Source: Hymenobacter sublimis (lineage in GTDB: Bacteria > Bacteroidota > Bacteroidia > Cytophagales > Hymenobacteraceae). From it: a stretch of 64,000 nt of DNA. Below the pieces are notes generated by a model. It was given only the letters and a program-made list of their open reading frames with translations. It was not told the origin of the DNA and ran no database searches. Both the position numbers and the translations under genes were made by a program. This document shows, piece after piece, positions 7,069-15,589 of this stretch. The number at the start of each line of letters is the position of its first letter. The stretch's first letter is position 1. Where the stretch lies: contig NZ_CP095848.1 in NCBI RefSeq assembly GCF_023101345.1, positions 4,304,001-4,368,000 on the forward strand, given 5' to 3'.

Positions 7069-8586
7069 ATGAGCAACGAGCAGAAACCCGCCGCCACGGC
7101 TGAAAATACCCTGGCCGATATCGTGTCGCACGCCAAGGAATACGGCTTCGTATTCCCTTCTTCGGAAATCTACGACGGCCTAGCCGCCGTGTACGACTAC
7201 GGCCCCAACGGCGTAGAGCTCAAAAACAACCTTAAGCAGCTCTGGTGGCGGGCCATGACCCAGCTCAACCAGAACGTGGTGGGCATTGACGCGGCCATTT
7301 TCATGCACCCGCTCACCTGGAAAGCCTCCGGCCACGTTGATGGCTTTTCGGACCCCATGATTGACAACCTCGACAGCAAGAAGCGTTACCGCGCCGATGT
7401 GCTGCTCGAAGAAAAAGCCGCCGAGTACGAAAACGCCGGCGACCAAGCTCGTGCCGATGCTCTGCTGGCTGAAATGGGCCGCCTGCTCACCGCTGAAGAC
7501 TTAGCCGGCGTCAAGCAGCTCATCATTGAGGAGAAGATTCTCTGCCCGGTTTCCAAGACTGGCAACTGGACCGATGTGCGGCAGTTCAATCTGATGTTCT
7601 CCACGCAGGTAGGCGCCGTGGCCGGCGACTCTTCGCAGATTTACTTGCGCCCGGAAACGGCCCAGGGCATCTTCGTCAACTTTTTGAACGTGCAGAAGTC
7701 GGCGCGCCAGAAGGTGCCGTTCGGTATTGCCCAGATCGGCAAGGCCTTCCGCAACGAGATTGTGGCCCGCCAGTTCATCTTCCGGATGCGGGAGTTTGAG
7801 CAGATGGAAATGCAATTCTTCGTGCGCCCTGGCACCGAAGATGAATGGTACGAAACGTGGAAGGAGACGCGCCGCCGCTGGCACGAGGCCCTGGGTTTGC
7901 CCGCCGACAAGTTGCGTTTCCATGTTCATGAGAAGCTGGCCCACTACGCCAAGGCCGCCGTCGACATCGAGTTTGAATTCCCCTTCGGCTTCAAGGAAAT
8001 TGAGGGCATTCACTCCCGCTCCGACTTCGACCTGACCCAGCACCAGAACCTGAGCCGCAAGAAGCAGCAGTACTTCGATAACGACCTCAACCCCGAGACG
8101 GGCAAGCCTTACGGTAACTACGTGCCCTATGTAGTGGAAACCTCCGTGGGCGCCGACCGCCTGTTTCTGGCTACCCTCTGCCAGGCCTACCAGGAGGAAA
8201 CGATTACCGAAGGCGAGGGCGACAAGCAGCAAACCAAAACCCGCAAGCTGCTGCGCCTGCACCCGGCCGTGGCGCCCATCAAAGCCGCCATCTTCCCGCT
8301 GGTTAAAAAAGATGGCCTGCCCGACAAAGCCAACGAAATCTACAACAGCTTGCGCCACGACTTCCGCTTGGTAGTGGAGGAGAAGGACTCCATCGGGACG
8401 CGCTACACCCGCCAGGACCTTATAGGCACGCCCTTCTGCATTGCCGTCGACCACCAAACCCTGGAAGACAACACCGTAACCGTGCGCCACCGCGACTCCC
8501 GCGAGCAAACCCGCATGCCAATTTCCGAGCTGCGCGCCTACATCGGGGAAGCCGTGAGCTTCTCACGCGTCTTCGAAAAGCTGTAG
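7069..8586 (+). CDS. glyS: Glycyl-tRNA synthetase (single-chain, dimeric type)
   Basis: A 505-residue class II synthetase that charges tRNA-Gly; it is the one-chain alpha2 type found in Bacteroidota, archaea and eukaryotes, not the alpha2beta2 form. ATG 7069 is chosen because MSNEQKPAATAENTLADIVSHAKEYGF begins the known N-terminus (SxIYGG equivalent SSEIYDGLAAVYDYGPNGVELKNNL). Class II motif 2 is visible around FRNEIVARQFIFRMREFEQMEMQFF and the glycine-specific insertion with the RPETAQGIFVNF segment. Motif 3 with SVGADRLFLATL and the C-terminal anticodon-binding domain (LHPAVAPIKAAIFPL...) complete it. Monocistronic, ended by the hairpin at 8616-8649. Frame and length are normal. Confidence 0.97.
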   Translation: MSNEQKPAATAENTLADIVSHAKEYGFVFPSSEIYDGLAAVYDYGPNGVELKNNLKQLWWRAMTQLNQNVVGIDAAIFMHPLTWKASGHVDGFSDPMIDNLDSKKRYRADVLLEEKAAEYENAGDQARADALLAEMGRLLTAEDLAGVKQLIIEEKILCPVSKTGNWTDVRQFNLMFSTQVGAVAGDSSQIYLRPETAQGIFVNFLNVQKSARQKVPFGIAQIGKAFRNEIVARQFIFRMREFEQMEMQFFVRPGTEDEWYETWKETRRRWHEALGLPADKLRFHVHEKLAHYAKAAVDIEFEFPFGFKEIEGIHSRSDFDLTQHQNLSRKKQQYFDNDLNPETGKPYGNYVPYVVETSVGADRLFLATLCQAYQEETITEGEGDKQQTKTRKLLRLHPAVAPIKAAIFPLVKKDGLPDKANEIYNSLRHDFRLVVEEKDSIGTRYTRQDLIGTPFCIAVDHQTLEDNTVTVRHRDSREQTRMPISELRAYIGEAVSFSRVFEKL

Positions 8587-8615
8587 CGCCCTGCTGTTTC
8601 TACGGGGTTATAACA

Positions 8616-8649
8616 CAACAGGCCGCTGGAGCAATCCGGCGGCCTGTTG
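8616..8649. terminator. Terminator between convergent glyS and the STAS-like gene
   Basis: A 14-bp stem (one G-U pair) and AGCAAT loop, 30 bases after the glyS stop codon, followed by GCGTTTT... with a weak T-run. It lies between two convergent genes. Confidence 0.7.
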
Positions 8650-8680
8650 GCGTTTTGAGGTAGGGCTGGTGAGTTCTTTC

Positions 8681-9079
8681 TTAGTTCTCGCTCAGCCACT
8701 GGGTAGCGTCGCGGCGGGAGGTAAAGTAATTGAACTCAACCTGGGACGGAGGCAGGCTGGCCGAGGCAAGGGAGTTGCCTACCTGGTACTGGTATTGGCC
8801 TTCTGACACCACGGCGGCAATAAACAAGGGGCGCTGCAAATGACCGGGCAGGATGCTGGTTAGGGGCTGAAGTAAAGCGTCTGCTTCGTCGGTTGGGGGA
8901 GCATTTCGCTTCAAATCCACCAGAAGTTTGTCCACGTTCTGGGCCAGCATTTCCTCTAGTGCCCGGTGGTAAGCCTCCCCGAACGACCCCGACAGGTGAG
9001 CTGCATTGTAGCTCAAGTGTAGGGTATCCAACAGCGAGTTATACGTCAGGGACGCATCAGGGGAATTGTACAATGTCAT
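8681..9079 (-). CDS. Hypothetical protein, STAS/SpoIIAA-like
   Basis: A 132-residue soluble protein starting at the ATG whose complement is 9077-9079 (MTLYNSPDASLTYNSLLDTL). No conserved catalytic motif is visible. The pattern of an N-terminal beta hairpin (LTYNSLLDTLHLSYN), a helix (FGEAYHRALEEML), the strand VDKLLVDLKRN and a late strand/helix pair (FNYFTSRRDATQWL) resembles the STAS/SpoIIAA-like proteins of unknown role found in Hymenobacter. This is a fold-level guess only. It converges on glyS and has no operon partner; the 210-base gap to the RND gene holds no further ORF. Confidence 0.6.
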   Translation of the reverse strand: MTLYNSPDASLTYNSLLDTLHLSYNAAHLSGSFGEAYHRALEEMLAQNVDKLLVDLKRNAPPTDEADALLQPLTSILPGHLQRPLFIAAVVSEGQYQYQVGNSLASASLPPSQVEFNYFTSRRDATQWLSEN

Positions 9080-9302
9080 TATAATAGAAAAATAGCAGCA
9101 AGGCGCGGGAAAATACAAGTAGTTACGGTCGCAACGCCTTGAAGTGTGACTATTTACGTTGAATAGTGCATAATTTGTTCCCTATATTCTGAAGAAAAAA
9201 TGAGTTTGTCAACCAAGCGCACTTGTTTGGCTGGCTACTGGTAGTCGAGGTAGGGGTGGGGTTTACTGACTGAGGCTCACCGCATACCTGCCCGGGGTTG
9301 CG

Positions 9303-9310
9303 TACCTTTG
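9303..9310 (+). promoter_or_regulatory. Candidate -7 element for the RND/MMPL gene
   Basis: TACCTTTG, 17 bases before the ATG at 9328. A matching TTTG at -33 was not found. Confidence 0.5.
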
Positions 9311-9327
9311 CTGCATTTTAGCAGCCT

Positions 9328-11766
9328 ATGTGGAGAAACCTCGCCCTATTCGTCATCAAGAACCGCCGCTTGCTCGTCGGGCTGCTGGCCCTTATTACGG
9401 TGTTTATGGCCTGGGAAGCCCGCAAGGTGCAGATGACCTACGATTTTGCCCAGGTCGTGTCGCCCGACGACCCGGACATGGTGTACTTCCAGCAGTTCAA
9501 GCAAACCTTTGGGGAGGACGGCAACGTGCTGGTGCTGGGCATGCAGGACAGCTCGGTGTACCAGCTCGGCAACTTCAATGAGCTGCGCACCCTCACGGAT
9601 ACGCTCAGCAAAGTGGAGGGTGTCAATGGCATTCTGGGCGTAACGCGCCTACCCCGGCTGGTAAAGGACACGGCTACCCAAACCTTTCGGGCCGAACCCA
9701 TCTTCCGCAACTTCCCCCAAACCCAGCCCGAGCTAGACTCCCTGATGCGGGTGGTAAATGCCCAGGAGTTCTACAAAGGTCAGCTGATTTCGCCAACCAC
9801 CGGGGCTACGCTGCTGGCCCTCACCATGGACCCCAAGTACCTGAACTCCAGCCGGCGCGAGGCCGTGATGCAGGAGATTCTGGGCCACGCTGAACGCTTC
9901 CAGCAGAAAACTGGCATTCGGATGCACTACGCCGGCCTGCCCTACGTGCGGGCCACCATGACTACCAAGGTCGCCTCGGAAATGAAGCTGTTCGTGGCCC
10001 TGACCATTGTGATGATGGCCGTGACCCTGCTCATGTTCTTCCGGACCTGGTCGGCGGTGGTGTTCCCGCTGCTGATTGTGCTGATTGTGGTGACCTGGTG
10101 CATTGGCTCCATGGTGCTACTGGGCTACAAAATCAACCTGCTTACGGGCCTGATTCCGAGCATTATCATCGTTATCGGCATCCCGAACTGCACCTACCTA
10201 CTTAGCCGCTACCACTACGACTACCGCAAATCCGGCAACCAGGTGCTGGCCATGGCGCGGGTGGTGCGCAAAATTGGGTTGGTCACGCTCATGAACAATA
10301 CCACCACGGCCATCGGCTTCGTGGTGTTTTGCTTCACCAACATTGCCATTCTGTATCAGTTTGGGCTGGTGGCTACGGTCAATATTTTCGTGGCGTTTGC
10401 GGTATCGTTTATCCTGATGCCCATCATCTTCACCATTCTGCCGCCGCCTACCCCCAAGCAGTTGGAGCACCTGGAGGCCAAGCCCCTGACTAAGCTGCTG
10501 GAGTTCTTCGACTACCTGGTGCTGGAGCGCCGGCGCACGGTGTACCTCACCGCCCTGGCCCTGATGGTGCTGGCTTCGTTTGGGGTAATGAAGGTGAAAT
10601 CCGTGAGCTACATGGTGGATGATCTGCCCAAGGATTCGTCGGTAAACTCTGATTTGAAGTTCTTTGAGCAGCACTTCAACGGCGTAATGCCCCTGGAAAT
10701 GGTAGTGGACACCGGCCGCCCCAAAGGCCTGCTCAAGCTCAAGAACCTGGAGCGGATTGACCGCCTCGAAAACTTTCTGCGCACCCAGCCCGTGCTGACT
10801 ACCCCCGTCAGCGTGGTTACCTTTCTGAAGGCCTCGACCCAGGCCTTCTACAACGGCAGCCCCGAGTTCTACCGCCTACCCGACAACTCCGAGAAAAACT
10901 ACGTGTTCAGCTACCTGGCCCATTCGCAGTCCACGGAGGGCACTGAGGGCCAGCTAACCAGCAAACTACTGCGCTCCTTCACCGACAGCAGCATGCAGCG
11001 GGCGCGCATTTCCCTGAAGATTGCCGACGTAGGTTCCCACAACCTCGATACGCTGATTAACAACCGCATCAAGCCCGAAATCAACCGGATTTTCAAGGGT
11101 ACGGATATGAAGGTGAAGCTGACTGGTACCACCATCATCTTCACCAAAGGCAATGAGTACCTGATTGGTACGCTCAAGGAAAGCCTGGTTATTGCCTTCG
11201 TGCTGGTCGGGCTGGTCGTGCTGATCTTGTTCCGCAGCGTGCGGGCCGTGGCGTTTACCCTGCTGCCCAACTTCTTCACGCTGCTGCTCACGGGCGGTAT
11301 TATGGGCTACTTCGGCATCCCGCTCAAGCCCAGCACCGCCCTAATTTTCAGCATTGCCCTGGGCATCGACGGCGACAATTCGATTCACCTGCTGGCCAAG
11401 TTTCGGCAGGAAATGGCCGCCAACGGCCGCCGCGTAAAGGCCGCCATCAGCACTACGCTTTCGGAGGCCGGCACCAGCATGATTTACACCAGCATTGTGC
11501 TGTTTCTGGGCTTTTCGGTGTTTGCCTTCTCGGAGTTCGGTGGCACCAAGGCCCTCGGCCTGCTCATGTCGGCCAGCCTGCTCATCACCAACTTCTCTAA
11601 CCTGATTCTGCTGCCCTGCTTACTCGTTACCTTCGAGCACGGCAAGGACGAGGATGTTATCGACCAATCCGGTATTCGCCATTACGACGACAACTACCAC
11701 GAGGAAGACGACGACTTGGAACTCAACCTTAACCGGATGAAGCGGCAGCCCAAACTGAACGGCTAA
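9328..11766 (+). CDS. RND/MMPL family transporter
   Basis: An 812-residue membrane protein with the duplicated RND layout: one N-terminal helix (residues 12-30), a large periplasmic domain, a five-helix block (about 218-372), a second single helix (about 405-425), a second periplasmic domain and a last helix block (about 632-760). Both halves contain sterol-sensing-type motifs, such as GLIPSIIIVIGIPNCTYLLSRYHYDY in the first and ALIFSIALGIDGDNSIHLLAKFRQE in the second, where the conserved acidic residue is seen. This places it with MMPL/HpnN-like exporters of hydrophobic lipids rather than AcrB drug pumps. The C-terminal tail is acidic (HEEDDDLELN). It stands alone between two hairpins, with no adaptor or outer-membrane partner nearby. 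Substrate not deducible. Confidence 0.9.
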   Translation: MWRNLALFVIKNRRLLVGLLALITVFMAWEARKVQMTYDFAQVVSPDDPDMVYFQQFKQTFGEDGNVLVLGMQDSSVYQLGNFNELRTLTDTLSKVEGVNGILGVTRLPRLVKDTATQTFRAEPIFRNFPQTQPELDSLMRVVNAQEFYKGQLISPTTGATLLALTMDPKYLNSSRREAVMQEILGHAERFQQKTGIRMHYAGLPYVRATMTTKVASEMKLFVALTIVMMAVTLLMFFRTWSAVVFPLLIVLIVVTWCIGSMVLLGYKINLLTGLIPSIIIVIGIPNCTYLLSRYHYDYRKSGNQVLAMARVVRKIGLVTLMNNTTTAIGFVVFCFTNIAILYQFGLVATVNIFVAFAVSFILMPIIFTILPPPTPKQLEHLEAKPLTKLLEFFDYLVLERRRTVYLTALALMVLASFGVMKVKSVSYMVDDLPKDSSVNSDLKFFEQHFNGVMPLEMVVDTGRPKGLLKLKNLERIDRLENFLRTQPVLTTPVSVVTFLKASTQAFYNGSPEFYRLPDNSEKNYVFSYLAHSQSTEGTEGQLTSKLLRSFTDSSMQRARISLKIADVGSHNLDTLINNRIKPEINRIFKGTDMKVKLTGTTIIFTKGNEYLIGTLKESLVIAFVLVGLVVLILFRSVRAVAFTLLPNFFTLLLTGGIMGYFGIPLKPSTALIFSIALGIDGDNSIHLLAKFRQEMAANGRRVKAAISTTLSEAGTSMIYTSIVLFLGFSVFAFSEFGGTKALGLLMSASLLITNFSNLILLPCLLVTFEHGKDEDVIDQSGIRHYDDNYHEEDDDLELNLNRMKRQPKLNG

Positions 11767-11784
11767 AACCACCCTTTATACCAC

Positions 11785-11899
11785 CGTCATGCTTGATCTT
11801 GCGTCCGCTTGCCGAAGCATCTCTACCGCTTCGTTGCAGTAGTAATTCAACGAAGCGGTAGAGATGCTTCGGCAAGCGGACGCAAGATCAAGCATGACG
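11785..11899. repeat. Perfect 52-bp inverted repeat
   Basis: The 52-base left arm (11785-11836) is the exact reverse complement of the right arm (11848-11899), separated by 11 bases. The outer ends read CGTCATGC and GCATGACG, so it shares GTCAT/ATGAC with the other dispersed hairpins. It fills the gap between the RND gene and ileS and would form a very strong RNA hairpin, likely ending transcription of the RND gene. Confidence 0.95.
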
Positions 11900-11921
11900 T
11901 TCTGATACAACGACCCCAACA

Positions 11922-14900
11922 ATGAACTACCCCGAATTCAAGCAGCCGCTCAACTACGGCCAGGTCGGCACCGATATCCTGGCGTGGTGGAAGCAGAACG
12001 GCATCTTCGAGAAAAGCGTGAGCACCCGCGAAGGGCAGCCGACGTTCGTGTTTTACGAAGGCCCACCCTCGGCCAACGGCGCCCCCGGCATCCACCACGT
12101 CATGGCCCGGACGGTAAAGGACATTTTCTGCCGCTACCAGACCCTGCTGGGCAAGCAGGTAAACCGCAAAGGCGGCTGGGACACCCACGGCCTGCCCATT
12201 GAGCTGCAGGTAGAAAAGGAGCTGGGCATCACGAAGGAGGATATCGGGAAGAAAATCAGCATTGAGGACTACAACCAGCGCTGCCGCGAAACCGTGATGC
12301 GCTTTAAAGCCCAGTGGGACGACCTCACCGAGAAAATGGGCTATTGGGTAGACCTCGACGACCCCTACATCACCTTTGAGCCCGAGTACATCGAGAGCTG
12401 CTGGGCCCTGCTCAAGAAGCTCTACGACAAGGGCTTGCTCTACAAAGGCTACACCATTCAGCCCTACTCCCCAGCCGCCGGCACTGGCCTCAGCTCCCAC
12501 GAGCTAAACCAGCCCGGCACCTACCGCGACGTCAAGGACACGACCATCGTGGCCCAGTTCAAGGTGAAGCGGGATGAGGCTTCGGCGAAGCTGTTTACTG
12601 GCGTGTCAGATTCTACTCAGTATACAGAAGTCTATACCGAAGAAAATTCGGTAGAAACCTACATCCTAGCCTGGACGACGACGCCTTGGACGCTACCTGC
12701 TAACACCGGTTTGGCTGTGGGTAAGAACATTCCCTACGTGCTGGTACGCACCTTCAACCCTTACACGGGTGCCCCCATCCGGGTAGTGCTGGCGGAAGCG
12801 TTGATGAACCGCTATTTCTCGGAGAAAGGCCAAGAGGCTTCGCTAGAAGACTACAAAGCCGGCGACAAGGTGCTGCCTTGGCGCATCGAAAACACGTTCA
12901 AAGGCGCTGACTTGGTAGGCATCCGCTACGAGCGGCTGTTCGACCAAGACAAGGGCTTTCCGGCATTTGAAGGGGAGGAGCGCGCTTTCCGCGTGATTCC
13001 CGGCGACTTTGTGACGACGGAGGACGGTACCGGCATTGTGCACATCTCGCCCACGTTTGGCGCCGACGACTTCCGGGCTGCTCAGCAGGCCGATATTCCG
13101 GCCCTGATTGTGCTGGATGCCGAAGGCAAGCCCACGCCCATCGTGGACCGTACCGGCCGCTACGTGCCCCAGATGGGCGAATTTGGCGGGCGCTGGGTGA
13201 AGAACTACGACGGCCACGACCAGTCGGGCGCCGACTACAAGACCCTGGACGAAAGCATTGCCATCCGCATGAAAGGCGACGGCACGGCCTTCAAAGTGGA
13301 GAAGTACGAGCACACTTACCCCCACTGCTGGCGCACCGACAAGCCCGTGCTGTACTACCCCCTGGACTCCTGGTTTATCAAGACCACGGCGGTAAAAGAC
13401 CGGCTCATCGAACTCAACAAAACCATCAACTGGCAGCCCGCCAGCACTGGTACCGGCCGCTTCGGCAACTGGCTGGAAAACCTGGTAGACTGGAACCTGA
13501 GCCGCTCCCGCTACTGGGGCACGCCCCTGCCCATCTGGCGTACCCAGGACGGCTCGGAGGAAATCTGCATCGGCTCGGTAGAGCAGCTGAAGCAGGAGAT
13601 TGACAAGGCTGTAGCAGCCGAAGTCATGACCCATAACCCCTATGCCAACGGGGAGAAGATGGACCTGCACCGGCCCTACGTGGACGATATCTTCCTGGTG
13701 TCGCCCTCCGGCCAGCCCATGTACCGCGAAACCGACCTCATTGACGTGTGGTTTGACAGCGGCGCCATGCCCTACGCCCAGTGGCACTACCCTCTGGAAA
13801 ACGGCGAGAAGTTCCAAAAGAATTTCCCCGCCGATTTCATTGCCGAAGGTGTGGACCAGACCCGCGGCTGGTTCTTTACCCTGCACGCCCTGGCCGTGAT
13901 GCTGGAAGATTCGGTGGCCTATAAGAACGTGATGGCCAACGGCTTGGTGCTGGACAAGAACGGCAACAAGATGAGCAAGCGCCTCGGCAACGCCATCGAC
14001 CCGTTCCAGACCATCGAGCAGTTCGGCCCCGACGCCACGCGCTGGTACATGATTGCCAACGCCCAGCCCTGGGACAACCTCAAGTTCGACCTCAGCGGCA
14101 TTACGGAGGTGCAGCGCCGCTTCTTCGGCACCCTGTTCAACACCTACTCGTTCTACGCCCTCTACGCCAACCTCGACGGCTTCCAGGCCCGTGAGTTCGA
14201 CCGGGTGCCCCACAGTGAGCTAAGCGAACTGGACCGCTGGATTCTGAGCAAGCTCCAGTCCTTGATTCTGGAAGTGCGCGGCCATTATGACTCCTACGAC
14301 CCCACGAAGGCGGCCCGCGCCATCCAAGATTTCGTGACCGATCAGCTCTCTAACTGGCACGTGCGCCTCTCGCGCCGCCGCTTCTGGAAAGGCGAGCTGA
14401 CCCAGGACAAAAAAGCCGCCTACGAGACTTTGCAGGAGTGTTTGGTGGTAGTGGCCCAACTTATGGCCCCGGTTGCCCCCTTCTTCGCCGAGTGGCTTTA
14501 TAAGAACATGACCGACGGCATGCGCGCCGAAGCTATCGAGCGGAATACGCCGCTAGCTCCCGAATCCATCCACCTCACCTTGCTGGTAGAAGCCGAAACG
14601 AACCGTATCGACAAGGCCCTGGAGGAGCGCATGGAGTTGGCCCAGCGGATTTCCTCGCTTACGCACTCCCTGCGCAAGAAGTCGGTGCTGAAGGTGCGCC
14701 AGCCCCTGCAGCGCATTCTGGTGCCAGTGTTCAATGAGACGACCCGTGAGCAGGTAGGCAAGGTAGAAGACCTGATTTGCGCCGAGGTGAACGTAAAGCA
14801 CGTGGAGTTCCTGGACGACACCAGCGGCGTACTAGTAAAGTCGGTGAAGCCGAACTTCAAGCGCCTCGGTCAGCAATACGGTGCCCGTCTGAAAGCCGTA

Positions 14901-15362
14901 GGCGCCCGCATCCAGCAAATGACCCCGGAGGAAATCAGCACCCTCGAAAAGACCGGCCAGCTGGCCGTGGAAGTCGAAGGACAGCCGATTACGCTTGCTC
15001 CGGACGACGTGGAAATTCGCACCGACGACTTGCCCGGCTGGCTAGTAGCCACCGACGGCCCCCTAACGGTAGCCCTCGACGTGACCCTGACCGACGAGCT
15101 GCGCCAGGAAGGCGTGGCCCGCGAGCTGGTGAATCGCCTCCAGAACCTGCGCAAAGACAGCGGCCTGGAAGTGCAGGACAAAATCCGGGTGACCCTGGGC
15201 CAGCAGGCCGAGCTGGAAGCCGCCGTGCAGTCCTTCGGTGGCTACATTCGCGAAGAAGTACAGGCTCTAGCCCTAAACTTTGCCCCGGAAATCAGCGGCG
15301 GCTCAGTGCTGGAATTTGACGAGTACACTGTGCCAGTGCAACTGGAAGTAGCCAATAGCTAG
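11922..15362 (+). CDS. ileS: Isoleucyl-tRNA synthetase, type 2, with GXHH active-site motif
   Basis: A 1146-residue class I synthetase charging tRNA-Ile, with an editing domain to clear misformed Val-tRNA. The normal HXGH signature is replaced by GIHH (residues 56-59, bases 12087-12098) in the context PPSANGAPGIHHVMAR; GXHH swapped motifs are known in a subset of type 2 IleRS and have been linked to very high mupirocin resistance. The second signature KMSKR is intact (NGNKMSKRLGN near residue 686). The CP1 editing region includes TTPWTLPANTGLAVG. The C-terminal part carries the long type 2 extension (KPNFKRLGQQYGARLKAV). It has its own terminator (15386-15421). Resistance is a prediction by family. 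Confidence 0.96.
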   Translation: MNYPEFKQPLNYGQVGTDILAWWKQNGIFEKSVSTREGQPTFVFYEGPPSANGAPGIHHVMARTVKDIFCRYQTLLGKQVNRKGGWDTHGLPIELQVEKELGITKEDIGKKISIEDYNQRCRETVMRFKAQWDDLTEKMGYWVDLDDPYITFEPEYIESCWALLKKLYDKGLLYKGYTIQPYSPAAGTGLSSHELNQPGTYRDVKDTTIVAQFKVKRDEASAKLFTGVSDSTQYTEVYTEENSVETYILAWTTTPWTLPANTGLAVGKNIPYVLVRTFNPYTGAPIRVVLAEALMNRYFSEKGQEASLEDYKAGDKVLPWRIENTFKGADLVGIRYERLFDQDKGFPAFEGEERAFRVIPGDFVTTEDGTGIVHISPTFGADDFRAAQQADIPALIVLDAEGKPTPIVDRTGRYVPQMGEFGGRWVKNYDGHDQSGADYKTLDESIAIRMKGDGTAFKVEKYEHTYPHCWRTDKPVLYYPLDSWFIKTTAVKDRLIELNKTINWQPASTGTGRFGNWLENLVDWNLSRSRYWGTPLPIWRTQDGSEEICIGSVEQLKQEIDKAVAAEVMTHNPYANGEKMDLHRPYVDDIFLVSPSGQPMYRETDLIDVWFDSGAMPYAQWHYPLENGEKFQKNFPADFIAEGVDQTRGWFFTLHALAVMLEDSVAYKNVMANGLVLDKNGNKMSKRLGNAIDPFQTIEQFGPDATRWYMIANAQPWDNLKFDLSGITEVQRRFFGTLFNTYSFYALYANLDGFQAREFDRVPHSELSELDRWILSKLQSLILEVRGHYDSYDPTKAARAIQDFVTDQLSNWHVRLSRRRFWKGELTQDKKAAYETLQECLVVVAQLMAPVAPFFAEWLYKNMTDGMRAEAIERNTPLAPESIHLTLLVEAETNRIDKALEERMELAQRISSLTHSLRKKSVLKVRQPLQRILVPVFNETTREQVGKVEDLICAEVNVKHVEFLDDTSGVLVKSVKPNFKRLGQQYGARLKAVGARIQQMTPEEISTLEKTGQLAVEVEGQPITLAPDDVEIRTDDLPGWLVATDGPLTVALDVTLTDELRQEGVARELVNRLQNLRKDSGLEVQDKIRVTLGQQAELEAAVQSFGGYIREEVQALALNFAPEISGGSVLEFDEYTVPVQLEVANS

Positions 15363-15385
15363 TATCCCAGGTCATTCTTAAAGCC

Positions 15386-15421
15386 AAAAAGGCCGTGGAA
15401 CTTACGTTTCGCGGCCTTTTT
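15386..15421 (+). terminator. Terminator of ileS
   Basis: A 10-bp stem AAAAAGGCCG (15386-15395) pairing with CGGCCTTTTT (15412-15421), loop of 16 bases, ending in a T-run. Confidence 0.85.
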
Positions 15422-15497
15422 CATGCCGTGTATTTTCTCGCAACGTTCTCATATTCTTATACGAGCCCTTCACACCCTATACTATTTCTCCACATCC

Positions 15498-15570
15498 ATC
15501 ATCCTGAGCATTCCGCGCATGAAGCGGCGGCGAAGGACCTTATTACGTCAGCACGAACCGTAATAACGCG
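15498..15570. repeat. Truncated GTCAT-family repeat (left part)
   Basis: TCATCCTGAGC then CGAAGGACCT, as in the left arm of the 25283-25386 element, followed by a short inner hairpin TTATTACG/CGTAATAA. The core ACGTCAGCACGA (15545-15556) recurs at 43416-43427. The matching right arm is missing. Confidence 0.6.
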
Positions 15571-15589
15571 CGTTTGTGGAATCATTAAC

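Noticed and set aside
7501..8508. A 335-codon open frame antisense to glyS
   Set aside because: Shadow of a firm synthetase gene; no start context or motif.
12843..14213. A 456-codon open frame antisense to ileS
   Set aside because: It lies fully inside a certain ileS gene in the opposite strand; long antisense frames are expected in GC-rich coding DNA, and its protein has no family pattern.
15498..15570. Possible CRISPR or tRNA-like structure in the gap after ileS
   Set aside because: No regular repeats with spacers and no cloverleaf; the stretch is a truncated GTCAT-family hairpin.
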